A model generated the notes under the pieces. It was not told where the DNA came from. It worked only from the letters and a program-made list of their open reading frames with translations, and did no database searches. Made by a program: the position numbers and the translations under genes. Source: Sulfitobacter sp. F26204 (GTDB taxonomy: Bacteria; Pseudomonadota; Alphaproteobacteria; Rhodobacterales; Rhodobacteraceae). Taken from it: a DNA stretch of 64,000 nucleotides. This document shows positions 27,414-36,141 of the stretch, piece after piece (position 1 is the stretch's first letter; every line of letters starts with the position of its first letter). The stretch is from positions 296,438 through 360,437 of the forward strand of contig NZ_JAPMLQ010000004.1 in assembly GCF_026410305.1 (NCBI RefSeq). The letters are read 5' to 3'.

Positions 27414-28538
27414 TTAGGTGTGAACCGTGGTGGCAAAGCCCGAAGGCAAGGTCGCCTCGATCACTTCACAGTCTGGTGATGCGTTTACATAGCGTGTCTT
27501 GAGGAACGGGGGCAGGACAAATGCATCCCCCGCAACGAGGTCATGGGTCTTTGGCCCTTCGGCATCGACTTCCAATGTCAGGCTGCCTTCCTTGACAAAG
27601 GTAAAGAGGATGTCGGTGTCATGGCTTGTCCATATTTGATCGCCCGATCCATCTGGTCGCGCCACCATGACGCCAGCGACGCCTGCAGTGCCGTCACCGA
27701 TTCCTGTATCACGCGCATCCCATCCGGGGATTCGCCAGGGGCTCCATACCGCCTCTGCTTCTTTGTGATGCACGAACTTGCTGCCTTCCCAATCACGATC
27801 GGGATTCACTGTGTCATTGGGCAATTCCATGTCGTGATCAATTGTTGTGATATGTTCGGCTGGGACGCCAAGTTCCAGAACCTCTACATTATCTGATGCC
27901 TCCAGCACGCGGTGGCGGATTTTTGGCGGTTGGATGACGCAGTCTCCGGCGCTCAGGATAAAGGGTTCGCCCTGATCCTCATATACAAGACGCACCCAGC
28001 CACGATAACAGAAAATCAACTGAAAACCGACGGTATGATAGTGGACCATGTCAGGTACCGGACCACCATCCGGAATGCGGATATGGGAAGCAATGATCGA
28101 CCCACCGAGGCGGTCGGTAATCAGGTCGCGGTAGCGCATGCCTGCACGCCCGATGACCCAGGAATCGCTGTCGGCCAAACGCCGCACCATGAAAGAATGG
28201 CGTGTTTCGGGGATCTGCAAGGGTGGGTTTGCATCATGCAGTTCGATCCGGTTGCCATTGGGGCTGGTCAAGGTTGCGCTTTGCGCGGCCAGTGTTTCAT
28301 AGTCACTGACATAAAGGCGCAACACCACAGGTGCCACATTCGCATCGCGTTCCAGGCGAAGACGCAGACCATGTCCCGAAATTACCGCAACGGAAGGATC
28401 ATCCGCAGGAAAAATCAAATCAAGCCGGAAGCCCAGCTTACCAAGAAAGAACGGCATCTCGGTCTTGAGGTCTTTGACCGCTAAAACCAGTTCGGCGGAC
28501 TGGATGGCCCCCGATTTCAGGCTGTTTGGGGTGGTCAT
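27414..28538 (-). CDS. VOC domain fused to two cupin domains, function unknown
   Basis: 374 residues. Residues about 15-110 look like a vicinal oxygen chelate/glyoxalase module (ELVLAVKDLKTEMPFFLGKLGFRLDLIF, then an ELHD-type strand). Residues about 150-225 form a first cupin, with VHYHTVGFQLIFCYRGWVRLVYEDQG and an AGDCVIQPPKIRHRV motif giving His ligands. Residues about 275-370 form a second cupin (TDILFTFVKEGSLTLEV, AGDAFVLPPFLKTRYVN) with a poorer metal motif. Cupins and VOC proteins commonly bind a metal and act as dioxygenases, isomerases or sensors. The triple-domain order is uncommon and I cannot assign a reaction. It is divergent from the hydroxyacid dehydrogenase. Confidence 0.8.
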   Translation of the reverse strand: MTTPNSLKSGAIQSAELVLAVKDLKTEMPFFLGKLGFRLDLIFPADDPSVAVISGHGLRLRLERDANVAPVVLRLYVSDYETLAAQSATLTSPNGNRIELHDANPPLQIPETRHSFMVRRLADSDSWVIGRAGMRYRDLITDRLGGSIIASHIRIPDGGPVPDMVHYHTVGFQLIFCYRGWVRLVYEDQGEPFILSAGDCVIQPPKIRHRVLEASDNVEVLELGVPAEHITTIDHDMELPNDTVNPDRDWEGSKFVHHKEAEAVWSPWRIPGWDARDTGIGDGTAGVAGVMVARPDGSGDQIWTSHDTDILFTFVKEGSLTLEVDAEGPKTHDLVAGDAFVLPPFLKTRYVNASPDCEVIEATLPSGFATTVHT

Positions 28539-28683
28539 GATGCAGCTCCTGTATCGGGTAAACCGAGGTCAGCGACTTTGTGCCATCGGCTTGTGGAAAC
28601 GTCAAACCTATGGGTCGATATTTTATGAAGCCGGTCCTAGGATGACATCATTTACCGTCCGGACCTGCAAAAGAGCGTGCCAA

Positions 28684-29634
28684 ATGACCAAACTCCTGAT
28701 TACACGTCCCCTGCCGCAAAGCGTGATTGACGTGGCCAAACGGAACTTTGACGTGAGGGTGCGTGCGGAAACGACACCCTTGACCCTGGCTGAACGGAGT
28801 GCCGCCCTGAGCGAATTTGATGCAGTTCTTCCGACATTGGGGGATGCCTTTCCTGCGGATGCTTTTACGGCTGAACCACGCTGCCGGATACTGGCAAATT
28901 TTGGTGTGGGTTTTAACCATATAGACGCAGAGGCTGCTCGTGCGGCTGGTATCGAGGTGACGAATACGCCCGGTGCAGTGACGGATGCCACTGCCGATAT
29001 TGGTATCACATTGATGTTGATGACATGCCGGCGTGCCGGCGAAGGTGAACGTCTGGTGCGTGCGGGCAAATGGCCGGGGTGGCATCCGACGCAATTGTTG
29101 GGCATGCATGTGGGCGGCAAGACGCTGGGTGTTGTCGGCATGGGACGGATCGGCACGGCTATTGCCAAACGTGCCGCAGCCGGTTTCGGAATGAAAGTGG
29201 TATTCTACAACCGCTCCAAGGTGACGGGCTTGCCCTTTGACGCGCACCAGATGGACAGTTTGACAGATGTGCTTGCGGCGGCAAATGTTGTCGTGATCGC
29301 CTTGCCCGCGACCCGGCAGACGCACCATTTGATTGACGCACAAGCCTTGGCGGCAATGTCGCCCGACAGCTATCTGATCAACATCGCTAGGGGCGACATC
29401 ATTGACGAGGCAGCCCTGATAAAGGCGCTGCAGAGCAAACAGATTTCGGGCGCGGGTCTGGATGTATATGAATTTGAACCGACCGTGCCACCGGCGCTAT
29501 GTGCGTTGGAAAACGTGACCTTGCTGCCGCATCTGGGCACTTCGGCGCAAGAAGTGAGAGAGGAAATGGGGTTGATGGCCGTCGACAATCTTTGCGCCTT
29601 CTTTGACGGAAAACCCGTGCCGAATCCGGTTTAA
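28684..29634 (+). CDS. D-2-hydroxyacid dehydrogenase (glyoxylate/hydroxypyruvate reductase type)
   Basis: 316 residues from the ATG at 28684 (MTKLLITRPLPQSV); an upstream in-frame extension to 28465 overlaps the divergent cupin gene and is not used. The NAD(P) loop GVVGMGRIGTAIAKRA is at about 150-165. The catalytic set is Arg in NIARGDIIDEAAL (about 236), a Glu in the YEFEPTVP region and His in LLPHLGTS (about 283). It resembles GhrB/glycerate dehydrogenase, reducing glyoxylate to glycolate and hydroxypyruvate to D-glycerate. D-glycerate would be the substrate for the glycerate kinase at 22457. Confidence 0.9.
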   Translation: MTKLLITRPLPQSVIDVAKRNFDVRVRAETTPLTLAERSAALSEFDAVLPTLGDAFPADAFTAEPRCRILANFGVGFNHIDAEAARAAGIEVTNTPGAVTDATADIGITLMLMTCRRAGEGERLVRAGKWPGWHPTQLLGMHVGGKTLGVVGMGRIGTAIAKRAAAGFGMKVVFYNRSKVTGLPFDAHQMDSLTDVLAAANVVVIALPATRQTHHLIDAQALAAMSPDSYLINIARGDIIDEAALIKALQSKQISGAGLDVYEFEPTVPPALCALENVTLLPHLGTSAQEVREEMGLMAVDNLCAFFDGKPVPNPV

Positions 29635-29640
29635 AGCACG

Positions 29641-29675
29641 GCCAAAAATAAAGGGGCGCACCATTGGTACGCCCC
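29641..29675 (-). terminator. Rho-independent terminator for the iron-binding protein gene
   Basis: A 10-bp stem with one mismatch (GGGGCGCACC at 29653-29662 against GGTACGCCCC at 29666-29675, loop ATT) is followed on the minus strand by a T-rich run (complement of 29641-29652). It lies just past the stop of the minus-strand gene at 29699, and the orientation of the T run matches that strand. Confidence 0.75.
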
Positions 29676-29698
29676 CCGGGGAGTGTTGGAAATGTGGT

Positions 29699-30736
29699 TC
29701 ACTTCCAGCCGACTTCATTAAAAATTTTCTGTGCTTCCGGCAGGTTCTCAGCCACGTCTGAGAGGTTGACTGTATCTGCCTTGAAGGTGCCCAGCTTCGC
29801 GACGCTCTCGCTCAGTGTGACGCCGGGAACGGATGGGAATTCGTCATTACCTGCTGAAAAATACTGCTGGGCCTGATCAGAGGAAAGGTATTCCAGAAAG
29901 GCGATGGCGTTTTCCTTGTTCGGGGCATGCGCCGCGACACCACCGCCCGACAGGTTCATATGTGCACCTTCAGCGTCCTGTGCTGGGAAAACCCAGCCGA
30001 TCTTGTCGATCTCGGCGCTTAAGCCTTTGACATCGGTGCGCAGGGCACGGGCGAAATAATAGGTGTTGGCAACCGAAATATCGCATTGGCCAGATACGAT
30101 GCCGCGCAGTTGGTCAGTGTCACCACCTTCTGGATCGCGGGCGAAGTTGGCAACGACGCCTGCTGCCCATTCTTTTGCAGCTTCGCTGCCATGGTTCTCG
30201 ATGATCGACGACAGAAGGGTCTGGCCATAGACGTTGGACGAGGAACGGTGGCAGACCATTCCTTTGTATTTTGGATCGGCGAGCGAGAGGTAATCCATCG
30301 GGGGATCCTGCACGTCGGCCTTGTCATAAAAGATGATCCGCGCACGCTGGGAAAAAGCGAACCACTGGTTGTCATTGTCTTGCAGGTTGGCGGGAATGCG
30401 TTCTTCCAGTACGGCGCTGTTGATGGACTGAAGCACGCCTATGTTCTTGGCGCGGGACAGACGGGAGGTATCGACCGTCAACAGAATATCAGCCGGAGAG
30501 TTTGCCCCTTCGGCTTGCATCCGGGCGATAAGTTCATCGGCCTTGCCCTCGATCCGGTTGATGGTGATTCCGGTCGCCTCTGTAAAATCCGAATAGAGCC
30601 GCTCGTCGGTGTCGTAGTGGCGCGAGGAATAGAGATTCAGTTCTTTGGACTGACCATCTGCCTGAGCGGCAACGGTCCCGCCAAGCAAGGTTGAAGCAGT
30701 CAGCAAAGCAGTGGTGGTCTGTTTTAGAAATGACAT
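29699..30736 (-). CDS. Ferric-iron ABC transporter substrate-binding protein (FbpA/FutA-like)
   Basis: 345 residues from the ATG at 30736, which has GGAGAG upstream; an in-frame start at 30775 would only lengthen the signal peptide. The signal sequence ends near VAAQADG. The mature protein starts KELNLYSSRHYDTDERLY, the usual opening of bacterial transferrin-like receptors, and ends with the paired iron-binding tyrosines in VANTYYFARAL. It should bind Fe3+ in the periplasm and deliver it to an ABC permease. No permease or ATPase gene is beside it, so its partners are elsewhere. Two inverted repeats upstream may be iron-responsive operators. Confidence 0.9.
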   Translation of the reverse strand: MSFLKQTTTALLTASTLLGGTVAAQADGQSKELNLYSSRHYDTDERLYSDFTEATGITINRIEGKADELIARMQAEGANSPADILLTVDTSRLSRAKNIGVLQSINSAVLEERIPANLQDNDNQWFAFSQRARIIFYDKADVQDPPMDYLSLADPKYKGMVCHRSSSNVYGQTLLSSIIENHGSEAAKEWAAGVVANFARDPEGGDTDQLRGIVSGQCDISVANTYYFARALRTDVKGLSAEIDKIGWVFPAQDAEGAHMNLSGGGVAAHAPNKENAIAFLEYLSSDQAQQYFSAGNDEFPSVPGVTLSESVAKLGTFKADTVNLSDVAENLPEAQKIFNEVGWK

Positions 30737-30784
30737 CGGGCTCTCCGGTTGAAAGTATCTTACTGTTTTGATCAACTATCATAC

Positions 30785-30825
30785 CTTGCGACAGGTGCAA
30801 GTATTCTTATTGAAATAGTAAGAAT
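30785..30825 (-). promoter_or_regulatory. Two inverted repeats upstream of the iron-binding protein gene
   Basis: CTTGC/GCAAG separated by seven bases (30785-30801) and ATTCTTA/TAAGAAT separated by nine (30803-30825) lie side by side, 50-90 bp ahead of the start at 30736. The AT-rich second repeat is reminiscent of iron-responsive operators of alphaproteobacteria (Irr/RirA/Fur type) but does not match any of their consensus sequences exactly as I know them. Regulatory role is inferred from position. Confidence 0.4.
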
Positions 30826-30893
30826 TGAGTGGGCGGCCCAACGACATGCAGTCTCAGGAGGCATTTTTAAAGCTTTCGCTTGATTGTCGCCAC

Positions 30894-30907
30894 TGTTAGC
30901 GCTAACG
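30894..30907 (+). promoter_or_regulatory. LacI-family-type palindromic operator upstream of gap
   Basis: TGTTAGCGCTAACG contains a perfect 12-bp palindrome (GTTAGCGCTAAC, 30895-30906) with the central CG of LacI/GalR-type operators. It overlaps a possible promoter (TTGATT at 30880, TAACGA at 30903) and lies 42 bp before the gap start, a position suited to repression. The same palindrome lies before edd at 34297. No LacI-family gene is in the window. Confidence 0.7.
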
Positions 30908-30948
30908 ATGGCCGCAAATGAACGGCGGACCTTGCAGGAGTAATCGAC

Positions 30949-31956
30949 ATGACTACCAAAATCGCAATCAACGGGTTTGGACGCATCGGTCGATGCACAG
31001 TTAGGGCATTGTTCGAAAGCGGGCGCAGTGATGTGGAAGTCGTCGCCATCAATGATCTGGCATCCCCCGATCATATGGCACATTTGCTGAAGTACGACAG
31101 TGTACATGGTACCTTCCAGCAGGATGTGTCGGTCGAAGACGGGAAGCTGGTCATTGCTGGACAAAGGATTCGGCTGAGCGCTGAACCCAAACCTGCGGAC
31201 CTGCCATGGGGCGATGTTGATATTGCACTGGAATGCACTGGCCGGTTTAACAGTCGTGAGCAGGCAGCGGCACATTTCGAAAATGGATCAAAACGCGTTC
31301 TGGTGTCCGCCCCCGCATCCAAAGCGGACCGTACGGTTGTTTACGGTGTGAACCACACGGAACTGACGGGCGAAGATCTGGTGGTGTCAAACGCGTCCTG
31401 CACCACAAACTGTCTGGCTCCGGTTGCCAAGGTTCTGGACGATACCTTTGGCATCAAGACAGGGTATATGACCACGATCCACGCTTACACGGGGGACCAG
31501 CCGTCCCATGACCGGGATCATTCCGATCTTTACCGGGCTCGGGCCTGCGCCCTGTCTATGGTTCCGACTTCGACGGGCGCGGCGCGGGCGATTTCGCTGG
31601 TATTGCCGCATCTCGAAGGGCGGCTGGAAGGTTCGGCTATTCGTGTGCCAACCGCGAATGTCTCGCTGGTGGATCTGAGCTTTGTACCTGAAAAGCCGGC
31701 CACGATCGAGACCGTGAATGAAGCCATCAAAACCGCTGCTGACGGCCCCCTCAAAGGTGTTCTGGGATATGAGGCAGCGCCGCTGGTTTCATCTGACTTC
31801 AACCACAATCCGTTGTCGTCTGTCTTTGCACCGGCTCAAACCAGTGTCACCGGCGAAGGTTTGGTGCGGGTGGTCAGTTGGTATGACAATGAATGGGGTT
31901 TCTCAAACCGAATGCTTGATACTGCGACGCATATGGCGGGTCTGATCGACGGATAA
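30949..31956 (+). CDS. gap: Glyceraldehyde-3-phosphate dehydrogenase, type I
   Basis: 335 residues. The N-terminal KIAINGFGRIGRCTVRAL is the NAD-binding loop. The catalytic Cys is at about residue 150 in SNASCTTNCLAP, followed by TTIHAYTGDQ, STGAARAISLVLP and the C-terminal WYDNEWGFSNRMLD. It oxidises glyceraldehyde-3-phosphate to 1,3-bisphosphoglycerate in lower glycolysis, or runs in reverse in gluconeogenesis. The shared operator with edd suggests this copy is tuned to Entner-Doudoroff flux, since KDPG cleavage yields glyceraldehyde-3-phosphate. A second gap gene elsewhere is likely but not visible here. Confidence 0.96.
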   Translation: MTTKIAINGFGRIGRCTVRALFESGRSDVEVVAINDLASPDHMAHLLKYDSVHGTFQQDVSVEDGKLVIAGQRIRLSAEPKPADLPWGDVDIALECTGRFNSREQAAAHFENGSKRVLVSAPASKADRTVVYGVNHTELTGEDLVVSNASCTTNCLAPVAKVLDDTFGIKTGYMTTIHAYTGDQPSHDRDHSDLYRARACALSMVPTSTGAARAISLVLPHLEGRLEGSAIRVPTANVSLVDLSFVPEKPATIETVNEAIKTAADGPLKGVLGYEAAPLVSSDFNHNPLSSVFAPAQTSVTGEGLVRVVSWYDNEWGFSNRMLDTATHMAGLIDG

Positions 31957-32039
31957 ACTTCCGGACGCACATCTTCTTTGACACGAGGCTCTGGGTGTCT
32001 AATCTGGCCTGACGGCATTCCCGCTCAGAAGGACATATC

Positions 32040-33494
32040 ATGACAATGCGCCCCCTTGGGATCGATCCCGGCCAGTGTTTTATCGGGGGGCGGTGGGTGC
32101 CCTGCGAAAGCGGCTCATCGTTGGATCTGCTTAATCCGTCTGATGGCAGCACACTTTGTGCCATCGCGCGAGGAAATGCTTTGGATATAGACAAGGCCGT
32201 GATCGCGGCCCAGGGCGCTTTGGTGTCTGACTGGGGCAGGTTGGTCAATTTCGAGCGCGGTCGTTTGCTGGCGAAAATCGGCCAACTGGTACTGGAGCAA
32301 TTGGAAACGCTGGCCGAGCTGGAAGCGCTGGATGTCGGCAAACCCCTCAAACAAGCGCGCGCTGATGTGATTGCTTTGGCCCGTTACATGGAATTTTATG
32401 CCGGGGCGGCTGACAAGATTCACGGCGCGACTATTCCCTATCTTGACGGCTATACTGTCTATACCCTGCGTGAGCCACATGGGGTGACGGGGCATATCAT
32501 TCCGTGGAATTACCCGATGCAGATCATCGGCCGTTCTGTTGGTGCGGCGTTGGCTATGGGCAATGCCTGCGTCCTCAAACCTGCTGAAGATGCCTGTCTG
32601 ACGGCACTGGCATTTGCCCAGATCGCCGATGACGCAGGTCTGCCCGCGGGAGCCTTGAACGTGGTGCCCGGACTGGGAGCGGAGGCAGGTGCTGCTCTGA
32701 CTGCACATCCAGGCGTACACCACATTTCCTTCACAGGCTCTGTGGGCGTGGGTAAGTTGATCCAGTCCGAAGCTGGGGCCAATGTTGTGCCGGTTACACT
32801 TGAGCTTGGTGGTAAATCTCCGCAGTTGGTGTTCGAAGATGCGGATGTCGACTCCGCTCTGCCGTTTTTGACCAATGCGGGAATACAGAACGCGGGTCAG
32901 ACCTGTTCCGCATCCTCGCGGATTTTGGTGCACCGCAGTCGTTTCGACGAAGTGGTGAACGGGATGGCCGCGCATTATCGTGCTTTGCGTGCCGGACCTG
33001 CGATGCAAGATCTGGATGTCGGCCCGTTGGTGTCCCATCGTCAAAAAGAGATCGTTGAGGGCTTTCTGAGCAAAGGTGACGATCTTGAAATTGCTGCAAC
33101 CGGTCAGATCATCGCAGTTGCGCCAAGTGGCGGGGCTTATGTCGCCCCGACTTTGTTTGCAGATGTCGCGGCGGATCATACCTTGGCGCAGGAAGAAATT
33201 TTTGGCCCCGTGCAGGTCGTGATCCCGTTCGAGAGCGAGGAAGAAGCCGTTGCAATCGCCAATGGCACGCCCTATGGCCTGGTCGCATCGGTCTGGTCGC
33301 AAAGCGGGGCGCGACAAATGCGTCTGGCCAAACGCCTGCGGGCAGGGCAGATATTCCTGAACAATTACGGTGCAGGCGGCGGTGTCGAGCTCCCATTCGG
33401 GGGATCCGGCCTGTCCGGACATGGACGCGAGAAAGGGTTCGAGGCACTCTATGGATTTTCGACCCTGAAAACGGTCGCGGCATTACACGGATAG
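32040..33494 (+). CDS. NAD(P)-dependent aldehyde dehydrogenase
   Basis: 484 residues with the full aldehyde dehydrogenase pattern: HIIPWNYPMQI for cofactor binding, SFTGSVGVGKLI, the general-base Glu in VTLELGGKSPQL (about 253) and the catalytic Cys in NAGQTCSASSR (about 287). The C-terminal oligomerisation arm includes PFGGSGLSGHGREKGFEAL. It resembles betaine-aldehyde and gamma-aminobutyraldehyde dehydrogenases, but specificity cannot be read. It is followed after nine bases by an SDR gene, so the two form a pair between gap and edd. Confidence 0.9.
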   Translation: MTMRPLGIDPGQCFIGGRWVPCESGSSLDLLNPSDGSTLCAIARGNALDIDKAVIAAQGALVSDWGRLVNFERGRLLAKIGQLVLEQLETLAELEALDVGKPLKQARADVIALARYMEFYAGAADKIHGATIPYLDGYTVYTLREPHGVTGHIIPWNYPMQIIGRSVGAALAMGNACVLKPAEDACLTALAFAQIADDAGLPAGALNVVPGLGAEAGAALTAHPGVHHISFTGSVGVGKLIQSEAGANVVPVTLELGGKSPQLVFEDADVDSALPFLTNAGIQNAGQTCSASSRILVHRSRFDEVVNGMAAHYRALRAGPAMQDLDVGPLVSHRQKEIVEGFLSKGDDLEIAATGQIIAVAPSGGAYVAPTLFADVAADHTLAQEEIFGPVQVVIPFESEEEAVAIANGTPYGLVASVWSQSGARQMRLAKRLRAGQIFLNNYGAGGGVELPFGGSGLSGHGREKGFEALYGFSTLKTVAALHG

Positions 33495-33503
33495 GAGAGT
33501 TTC

Positions 33504-34250
33504 ATGAGGTTGGATGGTAAAACAGCGATTGTGACTGGCGGCGCTTCGGGCTTTGGTGCGGGCATTGTACGTAAATTTCGCGCCGAGGGCGCGAAAGTGC
33601 TGATTGCAGATTTGAATGCCGAAATGGGGCATGATCTTGCCTCTGAACTTGGGTCGGGTGTCGCGGTGATTGCGACAAACGTAGCCGATGGTTTGAGCGT
33701 TCAGGCGATGGCCGACCATGCGATGGCGACATGGGGGCAGATCGACATATTGATCAACAATGCGGGTGTCACCCATTTACCTGCCGCGATGGAGGATATT
33801 TCCGAGGACGACTTTGACCGGGTCATCGCGGTTAATGTCAAATCCGTGTATCTTACCGCCAGATCCATCGTGCCACTGATGAAGGCACGGGGGGCGGGAG
33901 CTATCCTGAATGTCGCATCAACAGCAGGGGTTAGCCCGCGACCAAGACTGAGTTGGTACAATGCATCCAAAGGCTGGATGAACAATGCGACAAAAGGGAT
34001 GGCGGTCGAACTGGCGCCGAGTGGCGTACGTGTGAATGCATTGAACCCGGTTGCAGGTGAGACCCCCTTGCTCAAGAGCTTTATGGGAGAGGATACGCCC
34101 GAAATGCGCGCAAAATTTCTTGCCACCATTCCGCTGGGCCGTTTCTCGACTCCAGAAGACATGGGCAATGCCGCCTGCTATCTATGTTCTGACGAAGCGA
34201 GCATGATCACCGGGGTCTGCATGGAAGTTGATGGCGGCCGCTGTATCTAG
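33504..34250 (+). CDS. Short-chain dehydrogenase/reductase
   Basis: 248 residues of classical SDR. The cofactor loop is TGGASGFGAGIV (about residues 12-23), with Asp in IADLNAE after the second strand pointing to NAD rather than NADP. The INNAG motif and the catalytic Ser and YNASK follow at normal spacing. The C-terminus DEASMITGVCMEVDGGRCI is typical. It may act with the adjacent aldehyde dehydrogenase in oxidising an alcohol or sugar to an acid, possibly feeding the Entner-Doudoroff genes downstream. That link is only positional. Confidence 0.9.
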   Translation: MRLDGKTAIVTGGASGFGAGIVRKFRAEGAKVLIADLNAEMGHDLASELGSGVAVIATNVADGLSVQAMADHAMATWGQIDILINNAGVTHLPAAMEDISEDDFDRVIAVNVKSVYLTARSIVPLMKARGAGAILNVASTAGVSPRPRLSWYNASKGWMNNATKGMAVELAPSGVRVNALNPVAGETPLLKSFMGEDTPEMRAKFLATIPLGRFSTPEDMGNAACYLCSDEASMITGVCMEVDGGRCI

Positions 34251-34296
34251 ACGTCAAGCGGTTGCCTAAATGCGGCCAGGGGTGTAGATGTTGTGA

Positions 34297-34310
34297 TGTT
34301 AGCGCTAACA
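34297..34310 (+). promoter_or_regulatory. LacI-family-type palindromic operator upstream of edd
   Basis: TGTTAGCGCTAACA is a perfect 14-bp palindrome 15 bp before the edd start codon at 34326. Thirteen of fourteen bases match the site before gap (30894). Its closeness to the start means a bound repressor would block the promoter or early elongation. Confidence 0.75.
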
Positions 34311-34325
34311 AACTGAGGGAAAGCC

Positions 34326-36134
34326 ATGACCGTCCATCCCAGGCTCCAAGAAATTACCGATCGTATCATCGAGCGAAGCGCAGCGCCGCGTGCGGGCTAT
34401 CTGGCGCGGATGCGGGCGGCCAATGGCAAAGGGCCGTCGCGTGCGCATCTGTCTTGCAGTGGGCAGGCGCATGCCTATGCGGCCGCCGGTGATGATCAGG
34501 ATGCCCTGGCAACGGGTATCGGGGGAAACCTCGGGATCGTCACTGCCTATAATGACATGTTGTCGGCACATCAGCCTTTCGAATTGTTTCCTGATGTCCT
34601 GCGCAAGGCCGCGCGCAGCGTGGGCGGCACCGCGCAGGTTGCAGGTGGTGTGCCTGCCATGTGTGACGGAGTAACCCAGGGTGAGGCGGGCATGGAATTG
34701 AGCCTGTTTTCGCGCGATGTCATTGCCATGGCCACCGGTGTCGCACTTAGTCACAATGTCTTTGACGCGGCGGTTTTCCTGGGCGTGTGTGACAAGATCG
34801 TTCCGGGCCTTGTGATCGGGGCGCAAGCCTTTGGCCATTTACCAGCGGTGTTCGTGCCTGCCGGACCGATGACAAGCGGTCTTGCCAACGATGAAAAAGC
34901 GATGGTGCGTCAGAAATTTGCGACGGGCGAGGTTGGCCGCGATGCATTGATGAAAGCCGAGATGAGTGCCTATCACGGTCCGGGCACCTGTACGTTTTAT
35001 GGGACGGCCAACACCAACCAGATGCTGATGGAATTCATGGGTTTGCATTTGCCTGGCTCCAGCTTTGTCACGCCAAACACTGACATGCGGGAAGCCCTCA
35101 CTGCGGAGGGAGCGCGCCGAGCATTGTCGCTTTCCGCGCTTGGCAATAATTATACGCCGGTTTGCGACATTCTGGACGAACGTGCCTTTGTGAACGGGAT
35201 GTCGGGGTTGATGGCGACGGGTGGCTCTACGAACCTGCTGATCCATTTGGTTGCAATGGCAAGAGCGGGTGGCATCGTGTTAACACCTGACGATTTTTCC
35301 GAAATATCCGAACTCGTGCCGCTTCTGGCGCGAGTCTATCCTAACGGCCTGGCGGATGTGAACCATTTCCATGCCGCGGGCGGTTTGGGTTTTGTGGTTG
35401 GGGAACTACTTAAGGGCGGATTGCTGCATCCCGATACGCAAACGGTCGCGGGGCAGGGGCTTGATCATTACACTCAGGAGCCCTTCCTGGAGAATGGTGA
35501 ACTTGTCTGGCGGCCCGGAACTGATCAAAGTCTGAACCCCAAGATCGTAAGCAGCATTGACGCACCTTTCCAGAAAACCGGCGGGTTGAAACGTCTAAAG
35601 GGATCCTTGGGTACAGGCGTGATGAAAATCTCGGCTGTCGCACCGGAATATCATGTGATCGAAGCGCCAGCACGGGTGTTTCATTCACAAGAAGATGCAA
35701 AAGCCGCGTTCAAGGCTGGCGAATTTACTGGTGATGTGATTGTCGTCGTGCGCTTTCAAGGACCAAAGGCAAACGGCATGCCCGAATTGCACAGCCTCAC
35801 ACCGATGCTGGCGATTTTGCAGGGCCGTGGTCAAAAGGTTGCGTTGGTGACAGATGGGCGCATGTCCGGCGCTTCTGGCAAGGTGCCTTCGGCCATCCAT
35901 GTCTGCCCGGAAGCACTGGATGGCGGACCCATTGGACAGGTGCAGGACGGGGATATCTTGCGCGTCGATGCGGTTGCAGGCACGCTAGAGAACCTCGCGC
36001 CGGATGCGGCCAGTCGCCCTATGGTGACCGTGGATCTGAGCGGCGGAGCAGCAGGTGTAGGGCGCGAGTTGTTTACACCGTTCCGCGCCGCGGTTGGTGC
36101 GGCAGAAACCGGCGCTAGTGTTTTTGGATGGTAA
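34326..36134 (+). CDS. edd: Phosphogluconate dehydratase
   Basis: 602 residues, the usual length. It dehydrates 6-phosphogluconate to 2-keto-3-deoxy-6-phosphogluconate with an iron-sulfur cluster, the first committed Entner-Doudoroff step. The ILVD/EDD family motifs are clear: [12 protein letters not shown] near residue 75, [12 protein letters not shown] near 115, [16 protein letters not shown] near 150 (cluster Cys), [16 protein letters not shown], and the C-terminal [21 protein letters not shown]. The start has a GAGGGA upstream. eda begins seven bases after its stop. No zwf or pgl gene is nearby, so 6-phosphogluconate must come from enzymes encoded elsewhere. Confidence 0.96.
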   Translation: MTVHPRLQEITDRIIERSAAPRAGYLARMRAANGKGPSRAHLSCSGQAHAYAAAGDDQDALATGIGGNLGIVTAYNDMLSAHQPFELFPDVLRKAARSVGGTAQVAGGVPAMCDGVTQGEAGMELSLFSRDVIAMATGVALSHNVFDAAVFLGVCDKIVPGLVIGAQAFGHLPAVFVPAGPMTSGLANDEKAMVRQKFATGEVGRDALMKAEMSAYHGPGTCTFYGTANTNQMLMEFMGLHLPGSSFVTPNTDMREALTAEGARRALSLSALGNNYTPVCDILDERAFVNGMSGLMATGGSTNLLIHLVAMARAGGIVLTPDDFSEISELVPLLARVYPNGLADVNHFHAAGGLGFVVGELLKGGLLHPDTQTVAGQGLDHYTQEPFLENGELVWRPGTDQSLNPKIVSSIDAPFQKTGGLKRLKGSLGTGVMKISAVAPEYHVIEAPARVFHSQEDAKAAFKAGEFTGDVIVVVRFQGPKANGMPELHSLTPMLAILQGRGQKVALVTDGRMSGASGKVPSAIHVCPEALDGGPIGQVQDGDILRVDAVAGTLENLAPDAASRPMVTVDLSGGAAGVGRELFTPFRAAVGAAETGASVFGW

Positions 36135-36141
36135 GGAAGTC

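Noticed and set aside
32115..33422. A 435-codon minus-strand frame opposite the aldehyde dehydrogenase
   Set aside because: Antisense shadow; the plus strand encodes a complete dehydrogenase with catalytic residues.
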